From Prosopocoilus inquinatus (Eukaryota; Arthropoda; Insecta; Coleoptera; Lucanidae), in contig JAYKNF010000015.1 of assembly GCA_036172665.1 (NCBI GenBank), positions 2,728,001 through 2,792,000 on the forward strand: 64,000 nucleotides of DNA. The letters are read 5' to 3'. Positions 10,401 to 17,020 of this stretch are shown here, one piece after another. The notes beneath the pieces were generated by a model. The model was not told where the DNA came from. It saw nothing but the letters and a program-made list of their open reading frames with translations, and did no database searches. Position numbers and translations under genes: made by a program. How positions within the stretch are numbered: the stretch's first letter is position 1; the number at the start of each line of letters is the position of its first letter.

Positions 10401-12446
10401 GCCACGACTGCGAGGACAGCCATTGTTGACGACAAATGGCAAGACGAAGAACTGCGAAGAGACCAGAAGAACGACCCGGATTTGAAATTAGTGCTAGAGT
10501 GGAAAAGCAGGGACGCGAGGCCTACCTGGGAAGAGGTAGCACCATGTGCACCGTCCGTAAAATCATACTGGGCGCAGTGGGACTCCATAGTGTTGGATTG
10601 TCTTCTGAGACGAAGCATGGAGAATCCAGAAGGCATGGAACAGAAGACACAGTTGCTAATCCCCAAGAATAGGGTGCCAGAAGTTCTGAGGGAACTTCAC
10701 GATGGAACTTCGGGAGGGCATCTGCGAGTTAAGAAGACTATGGAGAAGGTGCGCGAAAGATTTTACTGGGTGAACTGCAAGGAAGACGTGAAGGATTGGT
10801 GCAGAAAGTGTGCAGTCTGCGCAGCCAGTAACGGCCCCCACAGGCGGGGTAAGGCCCCCATGAGACAGTACAACGTTGGAAGTCCTTTTGAGAGAGTTGC
10901 CATCGATGTAGCCGGCCCGTTTCTAGAAACGAATGGTGGAAACAAGTACATCGTCGTGGTAATGGACTACTTTAGTAAGTGGGTTGAAGCTTACGCCCTG
11001 CCTAACCAAGAGGCAGTCACTATTGCGGAAGTCCTTGTCAGGGAATGGATCAGTCGGTATGGTGCACCTATGGAACTGCATTCAGACCAAGGAAGGAACT
11101 TTGAATCGGCCTTGTTCAAGAACGTGTGTACTCTGCTCGGCGTCCGAAAAACTAGAACAACTGCACTCCACCCACAGTCGGACGGAATGGTGGAAAGGTT
11201 CAATAGAACCATCAACCGACATTTGTCCAAGGTCGTTTCCAATCATCAGAGGGACTGGGACACGTACATCCCCCTGTTTCTAATGGCATACCGCTCATCT
11301 GTTCATGAGACAACAGGGGAGACTCCCGCGAAAGTGGTATTCGGGCGAGAGCCGAGATTGCCCTGCGACCTGAAGTTTGGTGTGAAGCCTGGCGAAGTCT
11401 CTGCCGACGAAGATTACGTGAGCAAATTACGCAGGAAAATGGATGATATCCACAACCAAGTGCGTCACAATATACAGACGGCCAGCGATCGGATGAAGGA
11501 GCACTATGACATCAACGCTCAACACGGGGGATACCAACCTGGAGCACTGGTCTGGCTTTATAACCCCCAAAGACGTCGAGGCCTCTCCCCAAAATTACAG
11601 ACCTCTTGGGAAGGTCCTTACAAGGTGATGAAACGGATCAACGACGTCGTTTACCGCATCAGGAAGGTCCCCCATGGCAAACCCAAAGTAATCCACTTCA
11701 ACCGGATAGCCCCTTACCATGGAGAAGCAGGTGAAGGGACAGTACAAAGGGCGCAAGTTTCCGAAGTGAACTTCGAAACCTTCATGTCTCATCACGCCGA
11801 AGGAAGCAAGGCACGGTTTGGAGTGACCACGGAGAAGCAACAACAAGATCTCTTTAAAGTGCCACTGGAGTACAGTCTGGCCCACTGCGTAGCAGAAGAC
11901 CTGAAAATGTCCAAAGGAATCGCTCAGGTGTTTAGGAAGAAATTTGGCCAAATCGAGGAGCTACGAAGACAGCATCCCATGGTAGGCAAGAGCTTGCAGA
12001 TCATTGATTCGACGGCAGATCGGAGGCGCCACGTGCATTATTTAGTCACTAAGAAGACATCAAGCGGTAAACCTGACTATCAAAGTATGTGGAGAGCCCT
12101 ATATAGCCTGAGGAGACAGCTAATAGAGAACCATCAGATGAAGTTAGCCATCCCCAAATTGGGCTGCGGATTGGACGGACTAGACTGGAGAGTAATACGA
12201 AGCATGCTGGAAGTCATCTTCCACAGAACGGGAATTGAAGTCCTAGTCTGCAGCCATCACCCACAGGCAACAGTCAGCAACAGCAAAACCGTAGACTGCT
12301 ACTTCTTCCAGACGGGAAATTGCAAGAATGGGCCAGCTTGTAGATTCCGACATCCTCCTTCAAGAGTATCACCAGGAACATTTCGAGACGAAACGTTTTT
12401 AAGAAGGGGGCAGTGTGGCGAGCCGCTCAGTGCTGCGTCACGCTGA
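7401..12446 (+). CDS. Gypsy Gag-Pol polyprotein with OARD1/TARG1-like macrodomain and CCCH zinc finger
   Basis: One uninterrupted frame of 1,681 codons (codon 1 is GTG; true start uncertain). Domains in order: Gag-like, about 10-175; aspartic protease with LLDTGA near 307; reverse transcriptase from about 600 with YLDD at 721-724; RNase H with DTDAS near 868; integrase with an HHCC zinc site (about 1,100-1,137), D1169, D1229, E1265 (D-59-D-35-E) and a GPY-like module. Then comes an extra region: residues about 1,487-1,620 read as a macrodomain close to OARD1/TARG1, with K1551 (in YLVTKK) and D1592 (in GCGLDGLDW), 41 apart as in TARG1 (K84, D125). Residues 1,633-1,651 form a C-x7-C-x5-C-x3-H finger. 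The polypurine tract is inside the frame and the stop lies 33 nt into the 3' LTR. No CCHC knuckle is visible in Gag. Confidence 0.95.
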   Translation: MEGPAENSKLKIKPPTFDGKSSWPNYFKQFEAAAKANRWTASEKATSLIVALRGDAIDVLQTMPPEEQEDFDKLVNRMEMRYGQAHLTEVYHAQLRNRCQKSGESLQEFEADVARLAQLAYPTAPVEFLKCLTVQTFIDGIRDPDNQQALRMTHPKTSKNALAYALEFEAARRVSRGHVKVRAGMDFQEEEEEESANAKVGSTIKERAREYATAEDVRRIVEQVFKQKKPLELPGGRTCSQAMSKAQTGSKEATVKLSRVGAEGQTSTRIQRPPKTKANQVIFLRQLTSSVFVDVTIDDIPHTMLLDTGATKTILRPDVIKSSGRTEPTKWKLKTATGTSATVHGEVEVIITIGSTPIKHRALVADIEDEAILGMDVMCAHGFQLDLKRGVMAVNNEELVLHQRGDVAARVVLAEDVVLPSRTEVIVDAKLDGVFQDGQVIMVEPNTDDQRIGRGVLVGKMLLTAKKEVPIRLMNVNCFSVNIKKGTILGSCTMVSSISRQLETNVPEAKVPKKLWEMVMSTAQELTPDQKTKAKNLIGRYQDVFEVEDGSKGRTDVVKHKIETGEERPIRQAPRRLPLAKREEAERIIREMEKDNVIEPTSSPWASPVVLVKKKDGSTRFCVDYRLLNNVTKKDSYPLPRIDDTLDTLAGSKIFSTLDLKSGYWQVELAPEDREKTTFSIGMGLWQFTVMPFGLCNAPATFERLMETVLKGLSWTTCMVYLDDIIVVGKTFHDHLRNLEGVFQRLRGAGLKLSLKKCHLFQKEVNYLGHIVNGNGIAVDPVKIQVVKDWPTPRNKHQIRSFLGLCTYYRRYVPGFADIAKPLTKLTEEGRPFEWDQQCQIGFEQLKQYLVSAPILSYPLPEGKFVVDTDASNVGIGGVLSQIQEGQEKVIGYFSKVLSKPERNYCVTRRELLAVVKTIEHFYKYLYGRRFLLRIDHAALKWLLRFKNPEGQVARWIERLQEYDFEIQHRAGTSHRNADALSRRPCAEDCKHCSRLDEKVATTARTAIVDDKWQDEELRRDQKNDPDLKLVLEWKSRDARPTWEEVAPCAPSVKSYWAQWDSIVLDCLLRRSMENPEGMEQKTQLLIPKNRVPEVLRELHDGTSGGHLRVKKTMEKVRERFYWVNCKEDVKDWCRKCAVCAASNGPHRRGKAPMRQYNVGSPFERVAIDVAGPFLETNGGNKYIVVVMDYFSKWVEAYALPNQEAVTIAEVLVREWISRYGAPMELHSDQGRNFESALFKNVCTLLGVRKTRTTALHPQSDGMVERFNRTINRHLSKVVSNHQRDWDTYIPLFLMAYRSSVHETTGETPAKVVFGREPRLPCDLKFGVKPGEVSADEDYVSKLRRKMDDIHNQVRHNIQTASDRMKEHYDINAQHGGYQPGALVWLYNPQRRRGLSPKLQTSWEGPYKVMKRINDVVYRIRKVPHGKPKVIHFNRIAPYHGEAGEGTVQRAQVSEVNFETFMSHHAEGSKARFGVTTEKQQQDLFKVPLEYSLAHCVAEDLKMSKGIAQVFRKKFGQIEELRRQHPMVGKSLQIIDSTADRRRHVHYLVTKKTSSGKPDYQSMWRALYSLRRQLIENHQMKLAIPKLGCGLDGLDWRVIRSMLEVIFHRTGIEVLVCSHHPQATVSNSKTVDCYFFQTGNCKNGPACRFRHPPSRVSPGTFRDETFLRRGQCGEPLSAASR
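11860..12262 (+). other. Region of Gag-Pol encoding the macrodomain
   Basis: Part of the Gag-Pol frame, listed separately because it is not a standard retrotransposon domain. Readable signatures are AHCVAEDLKMSKGIAQVFRK (the ADP-ribose-binding start typical of OARD1), HYLVTKK with the catalytic Lys, and PKLGCGLDGLDW with the catalytic Asp. TARG1-type enzymes remove ADP-ribose from acidic residues of proteins. Activity here is inferred from the conserved residues. Confidence 0.85.
12297..12353 (+). other. Region of Gag-Pol encoding a CCCH zinc finger
   Basis: CYFFQTGNCKNGPACRFRH fits C-x7-C-x5-C-x3-H, the CCCH finger usually found in RNA-binding proteins. It lies 41 residues after the macrodomain catalytic Asp and just before the polypurine tract. 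An RNA-binding role, perhaps replacing the missing Gag knuckle, is inference. Confidence 0.8.
12400..12413 (+). promoter_or_regulatory. Polypurine tract of gypsy element
   Basis: AAGAAGGGGGCAG directly precedes the 3' LTR and is the expected primer for plus-strand synthesis. It is also coding, within the end of Gag-Pol. Confidence 0.8.
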
Positions 12447-12758
12447 GGGCGTCAGGAGGTCGGTTCGCTGTTGTGCGTCATCGGCCATCACGCCACCGGG
12501 GCCTACACCGGGGTCACATCGAACAGACTGGAATCTTCCCGCATAGAGAGTTCCAGACGGCGGCGAATGATATAAAATTGCCCCGGGTTGACTCACCAGT
12601 CAGTCGAATTCGAACAGCGAACGTCAAAGTTAGATTTTAGTGTGTAAATAAATTGTTACAAATAAATTAGTTTTTTAAGCTTTATTAAATTACGGTTAAG
12701 TTTGTATCGAGTGTTTTATTCGTTTAAATAAATAAATTAAAACCCTAGAAACGTAACA
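12414..12758 (+). repeat. 3' LTR of gypsy element
   Basis: 345 bp, nearly identical to 6,900-7,244. It provides the stop codon of Gag-Pol at 12,444-12,446. The ATAT target duplication follows directly. Confidence 0.95.
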
Positions 12759-12908
12759 ATATGAATATCAAAAGGTAATGTTTATTCATCCAGAGATGAG
12801 GGCTACAAGAGTTGATTGGATGAGGAGAATTATTTCTATGGTTATAGGGTGATTAACTATAGGAAGAAATGATGAATTTAGGATAGATGCAAGTATTATT
12901 ATTGTCAT
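12759..12908 (-). pseudogene. ND6: ND6, N-terminal part (NUMT copy split by LTR retrotransposon)
   Basis: Fifty mitochondrial codons from ATG at 12,908 to the insertion site. The pattern of alternating hydrophobic residues and SGWM with TGA=W fits the ND6 N terminus. Together with 6,545-6,895 it gives 166 residues without stop or frameshift in the mitochondrial code. It starts 5 bp from tRNA-Pro, as expected. Confidence 0.9.
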
Positions 12909-12913
12909 TTGTT

Positions 12914-12977
12914 CAGGAAGTAATTTAATAAGAATATTAATTTTGGAGATTAATGGTGAAGAGTAACTTTCTTTCTG
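12914..12977 (+). tRNA. trnP: tRNA-Pro (anticodon UGG), mitochondrial NUMT copy
   Basis: Acceptor CAGGAAG pairs with CTTTCTG with one G-U pair. The anticodon loop TTTGGAG gives TGG. 64 nt, between ND6 and tRNA-Thr. Confidence 0.88.
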
Positions 12978-12979
12978 AA

Positions 12980-13042
12980 GTTTTAAAAGTATAACTTATT
13001 TCTGGTTTACAAGGTCAGTATTTTTTTTTTAATTATTAAAAC
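12980..13042 (-). tRNA. trnT: tRNA-Thr (anticodon UGU), mitochondrial NUMT copy
   Basis: On the minus strand, acceptor GTTTTAA pairs perfectly with TTAAAAC, and the anticodon loop CTTGTAA gives TGT. 63 nt, next to ND4L, as in ancestral insects. Confidence 0.9.
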
Positions 13043-13044
13043 TA

Positions 13045-13332
13045 ATGGAAATGATAATTGGGTCCTCTGTTTTTATGTATTTAATGGGTTTGTTGTCTTT
13101 TTGTATTAATCGAAAACATATGTTGTTAATACTTTTGAGTTTAGAGTTTGTTGTAGTTTCTTTATTTTTGGGTTTATACATTTATTTAAGAGTATTTAGA
13201 TGAGAATTGTATTTTTTAATGATTTATTTAACTGTAAGAGTTTGCGAGGGAGCTCTGGGTTTGTCAATTTTAGTTTTACTTATGCGTACTTACGGAAATG
13301 ATTATATAGAATCTTTTAACTTATTATGATAA
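13045..13332 (+). pseudogene. ND4L: ND4L, NADH dehydrogenase subunit 4L (NUMT copy, intact in mitochondrial code)
   Basis: ND4L is a small membrane subunit of complex I. From ATG 13,045 to TAA 13,330-13,332 there are 95 residues in the invertebrate mitochondrial code, including the conserved [20 protein letters not shown]. It overlaps ND4 by the usual 7 bp (ATGATAA). There is no frameshift. Under the nuclear code TGA codons interrupt it, so it is a pseudogene in this location. Confidence 0.93.
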
Positions 13333-13878
13333 AATTTCTATTTTTAATAGTTTTTTCTGTTCCATTAAGGTTTGTTAAGGGGGGTTTCTGATTGAATCAG
13401 TGTATTTATATGGGAATAGTTTTTATATTTTTGAGGGAGATCAGTTTAGGATGAATGTATAATAATGTCAGATACTTCTTTGGAGTTGATTTTCTTTCTT
13501 ATGTAATAAACTTATTAAGGTTCTGGATTTGTTCTTTAATAATTACAGCAAGTTCAGGAATTAATAGGAGAAATTATTTTAGTGTTCTTTTTTTGTTTAC
13601 TTTACTTTGTTCTGTACTTTTGCTTTTTTTTTGTATTTTATTTATTTTTTGAGTTTAGTTTAATTCCCACGTTGGTGCTAATTATTGGTTGGGGATATCA
13701 ACCTGAGCGTATCCAAGCAGGAGTTTATCTTTTATTTTATACTTTAGTGGCTTCTTTACCTATAATGGTTTCAATTTTTTATTATTATAATTTAAATAGT
13801 TTTTTTTTTCTTTTTTGAGGATGTAGGGTTTTTTATATTTTATTTGTGTATAACTTCAGTATTTTTAGTTAAGATACC
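13326..13878 (+). pseudogene. ND4: ND4, 5' part only (NUMT copy, frameshifted and truncated)
   Basis: Starts at ATG 13,326 in the ND4L overlap. The first frame reads to about 13,640 with FFGVDFLSY, then a slip in the T-rich run at about 13,620-13,655 moves to the frame carrying [20 protein letters not shown] and [12 protein letters not shown] further slip is needed before FLVKMP at the end. The match ends at about 13,878, which is the right NUMT junction; full ND4 would be about 1.3 kb. Confidence 0.9.
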
Positions 13879-13980
13879 GCATTGCGTTATGCGTAACATG
13901 CCCTGTGTTCTTTGTATCGCCTGATGTAATCGCTTTTACCTTTAAAAAATATATCTTTTTTCTACATTACATCCTCGGAT

Positions 13981-14185
13981 TGACTGCTTCTTGTAAGTAG
14001 TTGAGACAGTCTCAACGAGTTACAAGAAGCAGCAGCAAAACCACCAGCAGCAGCCCTGAGGAAGTTCTTCTGCAATGGAGAACGAAACCTCGGCAGTAGA
14101 AGAAATCCGAGGAGAGACGCGGTTCCAACCGGAAGCCAGGAATTCAACGATGGACAACGGCCGCGGAAGCCTTCAAGTTAAACTA
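13981..14185 (+). repeat. Dispersed repeat, copy 1, with a decayed hammerhead-like core
   Basis: About 175 bp (14,009-14,185) are closely similar to 36,296-36,482, ending in the same CTTCAAGTTAAACTA. In this copy the 5' end is preceded by an inverted partial copy, so 13,981-14,032 forms a hairpin. The centre contains CCTGAGGAAG...GAACGAAACCTCGG: the hammerhead core CTGANGA and GAAA are present, but the cleavage region has CCTC where copy 2 has CGTC. Confidence 0.65.
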
Positions 14186-15419
14186 TAGTCATTTCGGGTT
14201 TTCATCATAATGTTCACCATTTTGTAGGTTTTGTAACTGTTGCAAAAGAAATAAACGTTTGTATTTAAATTTTTTTGGAAAAATGTTTCTGAAAAACTAT
14301 TACTTTCGCAAATAGCGCCCTCTAGCTACTTTATAACAAATAGTCATAATAGTCGCGTCATAGTCATAGAACGCGAAAATTTAAACAGCACGTCAATATA
14401 CGTAGCTAAAACTTCTCCTTTCTCACTTAATAAGTAATTTTAACACAGGAAAAGTACATGTACTATAAAATTATGATACTTACAAATATTTTCTTTTGAA
14501 TTTCTTTTGACTTTCTTTGACTATAATTTTTATCTCCCAAAGTTGTAGACATTACGGTTAGCTATGTACCGCCGGTAGCTATCTATTTTGAGACACCCGG
14601 CATAAGTCGCAAGATTACGGGCATAGTAAAGAATTAATAGGTAGCAGTGTGGGCGTCCGGAACGTGCACGCAACTGCGAGACATATTTTAAGGCTGTATG
14701 CCCGCTTAGAGCTGAACTCGATTTCAAATGGGCGTATCACTATTTTTCGCATATATTTAGAAGAAACATACGTTCAACATGTGTTCCTGCATTTTTACAC
14801 ACAAACGAAAAGAACAGAGAACAGAATTACCACCTAAACATTTTCCTTGTAATTTATGACTCTGCTGTCACCGATCTTTATTTTTGATTGGTTTACATGT
14901 CAGTTTGTGACACACCCACAAGAGAACATTCGGATAAGGCCTCATTCACATGGGCACCGCCCGCGGCCTTCTGCAAATTTCTAAGGACGAGCGCACACTC
15001 AGATGAGTAAAATTTCTTATGTAAAAGTGATGTAAATAAAAACGGCGACCTGATCTAACACAGAAACTATGTAAAACTCGGGAAATAAAACTACGTCTGT
15101 CGGAAAGTGAAAGTTAATCAGAACTGAAACAACGGCACAAAAAAAACGCATCGCCTGTTCCTCTGTAAATCAATAACATCATTTTGTTGTTTCATTATCA
15201 TTATTATTATCCCTATAAAATTGTTTTTTTTTTTTAATTTTAAGTGGATTGCTTTTTCATCTTTATCTTCTGTGCACTAAAATTAGGCACAATGTAATAT
15301 TGCTGTTTAAAGTGGACGTTAAGAAAAAAAATTCATTATACAGAATAAAACACTAGAACAGTCAAATTAAAACATTAAAAGTGCCTTAAAAACTGAACCC
15401 TGATTTAAACGTTGGAATA
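14186..15419. other. Gene-free stretch with one dispersed-repeat fragment
   Basis: About 14,362-14,485 belongs to a repeat family also at 26,480-26,770 and, inverted, at 30,330-30,400 (shared GTCAATATACGTAGC). This copy has an uninterrupted CTTAATAAG where the 26.5-kb copy holds a MITE. Nothing else was recognised. Confidence 0.6.
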
Positions 15420-15467
15420 AATTTTAGAAAAATTTTGTGCAAATCGTTTTTGATTGCAGTGAGAACC

Positions 15468-15532
15468 TCGAGCAGCCTCTGGACAGCTGTTTCAGCCCTG
15501 CTTGGGGCTTCTTCAGCAGAAACGTAGCTCGA
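15468..15532 (-). ncRNA. Hammerhead ribozyme, array copy 1
   Basis: 5' to 3' on the minus strand: TCGAGC, internal loop, TCTG (stem I), core CTGAAGA, AGCCC-CAAGCA-GGGCT (stem II), GAA, ACAGCTGT (palindromic stem III), cleavage C, then CAGA, GGCT, GCTCGA closing stem I. All core positions (CUGANGA, GAAA, UH) are as required. Predicted cut after C at 15,482. Confidence 0.85.
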
Positions 15533-15779
15533 CATTCCCACTACAGACCAAAAACGACTTGCCCAATTTATTCGCAAATGCGATGTAAGAATGATGAACA
15601 TATAAAATAGCGACATCTTACTATCGCTTTTTGACCTAACATTGCAGTAGGATAGACAAATTGAAGCGGGATTTGCTCCTAATGAGTCCCCCATGCAAGG
15701 TGGCCATGCTTGCTGTCAAAGCATAATGAAAGATTTTAGAAAAATTTTGTGCAAATCGTTTTTGATTGCAGTGAGAACC

Positions 15780-15844
15780 TCGAGCAGCCTCTGGACAGCT
15801 GTTTCAGCCCTGCTTGGGGCTTCTTCAGCAGAAACGTAGCTCGA
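15780..15844 (-). ncRNA. Hammerhead ribozyme, array copy 2
   Basis: Identical in all core and stem positions to copy 1, exactly 312 bp away. Confidence 0.85.
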
Positions 15845-16091
15845 CATTCCCACTGCAGACCAAAAACGACTTGCCCAATTTATTCGCAAATGCGATGTAA
15901 GAATGATGAACATATAAAATAGCGACATCTTACTATCGCTTTTTGACCTAACATTGCAGTAGGATAGACAAATTGAAGCGGGATTTGCTCCTAATGAGTC
16001 CCCCATGCAAGGCGGCCATGCTTGCTGTCAAAGCATAATGAAAGATTTTAGAAAAATTTTGTGCAAATCGTTTTTGATTGCAGTGAGAACC

Positions 16092-16156
16092 TCGATCAGC
16101 CTCTGGACAGCTGTTTCAGCCCTGCTTGGGGCTTCTTCAGCAGAGACGTAGCTCGA
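16092..16156 (-). ncRNA. Hammerhead ribozyme, array copy 3
   Basis: The core is intact. One change in distal stem I (TCGATC for TCGAGC on the plus strand) weakens one pair, and one change lies in the internal loop. Confidence 0.8.
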
Positions 16157-16403
16157 CATTCCCACTGCAGACCAAAAACGACTTGCCCAATTTATTCGCA
16201 AATGCGATGTAAGAATGATGAACATATAAAATAGCGACATCTTACTATCGCTTTTTGACCTAACATTGCAGTAGGATAGACAAATTGAAGCGGGATTTGC
16301 TCCTAATGAGTCCCCCATGCAAGGCGGCCATGCTTGCTGTCAAAGCATAATGAAAGATTTTAGAAAAATTTTGTGCAAATCGTTTTTGATTGGAGTGAGA
16401 ACC

Positions 16404-16468
16404 TCGAGCAGCCTCTGGACAGCTGTTTCAGCCATGCTTGGGGCTTCTTCAGCAGAAACGTAGCTCGA
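16404..16468 (-). ncRNA. Hammerhead ribozyme, array copy 4
   Basis: The core is intact. Stem II loses one pair (GGGCT becomes TGGCT on the RNA strand), leaving AGCC/GGCT. Confidence 0.75.
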
Positions 16469-16523
16469 CATTCCCACTGCAGACCAAAATTGGGCAAGTC
16501 GTTTTTGGTCTGCAGTGGGAATG

Positions 16524-16588
16524 TCGAGCTACGTTTCTGCTGAAGAAGCCCCAAGCAGGGCTGAAACAGCTGTCCAGAGGCTGCTCGA
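16524..16588 (+). ncRNA. Hammerhead ribozyme, inverted copy 5
   Basis: Same 65-nt motif on the plus strand, beyond the head-to-head junction at about 16,490. All stems and core positions match copies 1 and 2. Confidence 0.82.
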
Positions 16589-16832
16589 GGTTCTCACTGC
16601 AATCACAAACGATTTGCACAAAATTTTTCTAAAATCTTTCATTATGCTTTGACAGCAAGCATGGCCGCCTTGCATGGGGGACTCATTAGGAGCAAATCCC
16701 GCTTCAATTTGTCTATCCTACTGCAATGTTAGGTCAAAAAGCGATAGTAAGATGTCGCTATTTTATATGTTCATCAATCTTACATCGCATTTGCGAATAA
16801 ATTGGGCAAGTCGTTTTTGGTTTTCTGAATTC

Positions 16833-17010
16833 ATCATAATACATTATTTTTTTCTGAAATCCTATAAGATTATTTTTGTAATAGTTTCAACTTTTAAGCA
16901 CACGAAAGCTATAATTTTGACAATAAAAATAAAGTAAAACCGATTTGGTTTTGAAGACTAGTGTATAAAATAGAAATTATAGACGATTTTAGAAAAAATA
17001 ACAAGCAATT
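16833..17010 (+). repeat. Direct repeat shared with the 3' flank of the YqaJ pseudogene, copy 1
   Basis: Nearly identical to 19,119-19,302, starting TTCTGAATTCATCATAATAC. In the second copy this follows directly on the YqaJ reading frame, so it looks like the 3' flank of that element. Here the retrozyme array abuts it upstream. Confidence 0.8.
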
Positions 17011-17020
17011 TTCATTTTAA

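Larger units (their letters stand above)
6900..12758 (+). mobile_element. Complete Ty3/gypsy LTR retrotransposon carrying a macrodomain and CCCH finger
   Basis: The element is 5,859 bp with two 345-bp LTRs (TG...CA), a tRNA-Leu-type primer binding site, one long Gag-Pol frame, a polypurine tract and a 4-bp duplication. The LTRs differ at only about two positions (C/T near 7,065 and G/A near 7,112 of the left copy), so insertion is recent on an evolutionary scale. It is visibly GC-richer than its surroundings. It lies inside ND6 of a NUMT. No env-like frame is present. The Pol C terminus is unusual (see the coding entry). Confidence 0.97.
1330..13878. other. NUMT: nuclear copy of about 6.7 kb of insect mitochondrial DNA, split by an LTR retrotransposon
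   Basis: The order control region, 12S, V, 16S, L1, ND1, S2(-), CYTB(-), ND6(-), P, T(-), ND4L, ND4 is the ancestral insect mitochondrial order read on the minority strand. Coding parts make sense only in the invertebrate mitochondrial code. It is nuclear because a complete Ty3/gypsy element with a 4-bp target duplication interrupts ND6, ND4 stops abruptly at about 13,878, and several genes carry frameshifts or stops. The left edge is not sharp and could lie between about 1,330 and 1,640. A chimeric assembly is the alternative, but the nuclear-type insertion in ND6 argues against simple contamination. Confidence 0.93.
15420..16831 (-). repeat. Retrozyme-like tandem array: 312-bp units, each with a hammerhead ribozyme
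   Basis: Units start at 15,420, 15,732, 16,044 and 16,356, an exact 312-bp period, with very few differences. The fourth is cut at about 16,490, where the array flips and a fifth copy runs in plus orientation to about 16,831, giving a head-to-head palindrome with arms of at least 130 bp. Each unit contains a complete 65-nt hammerhead motif (separate entries). Each unit also holds a 96-codon open frame on the minus strand that matches no protein family I know; it covers the ribozyme and is probably chance. The design fits non-autonomous tandem hammerhead repeats (retrozymes) known from plants and animals. Confidence 0.88.

Noticed and set aside
7567..11951. Minus-strand open frames across the gypsy Gag-Pol
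   Set aside because: They result from the GC-richer coding strand; no motif on the minus strand.
15386..16318. Repeated 96-102-codon open frames in the 312-bp units as a protein family
   Set aside because: 312 is a multiple of three and the units are nearly identical, so any open frame recurs. The frame runs across the ribozyme, has no known motif, and the RNA structure explains the conservation better.
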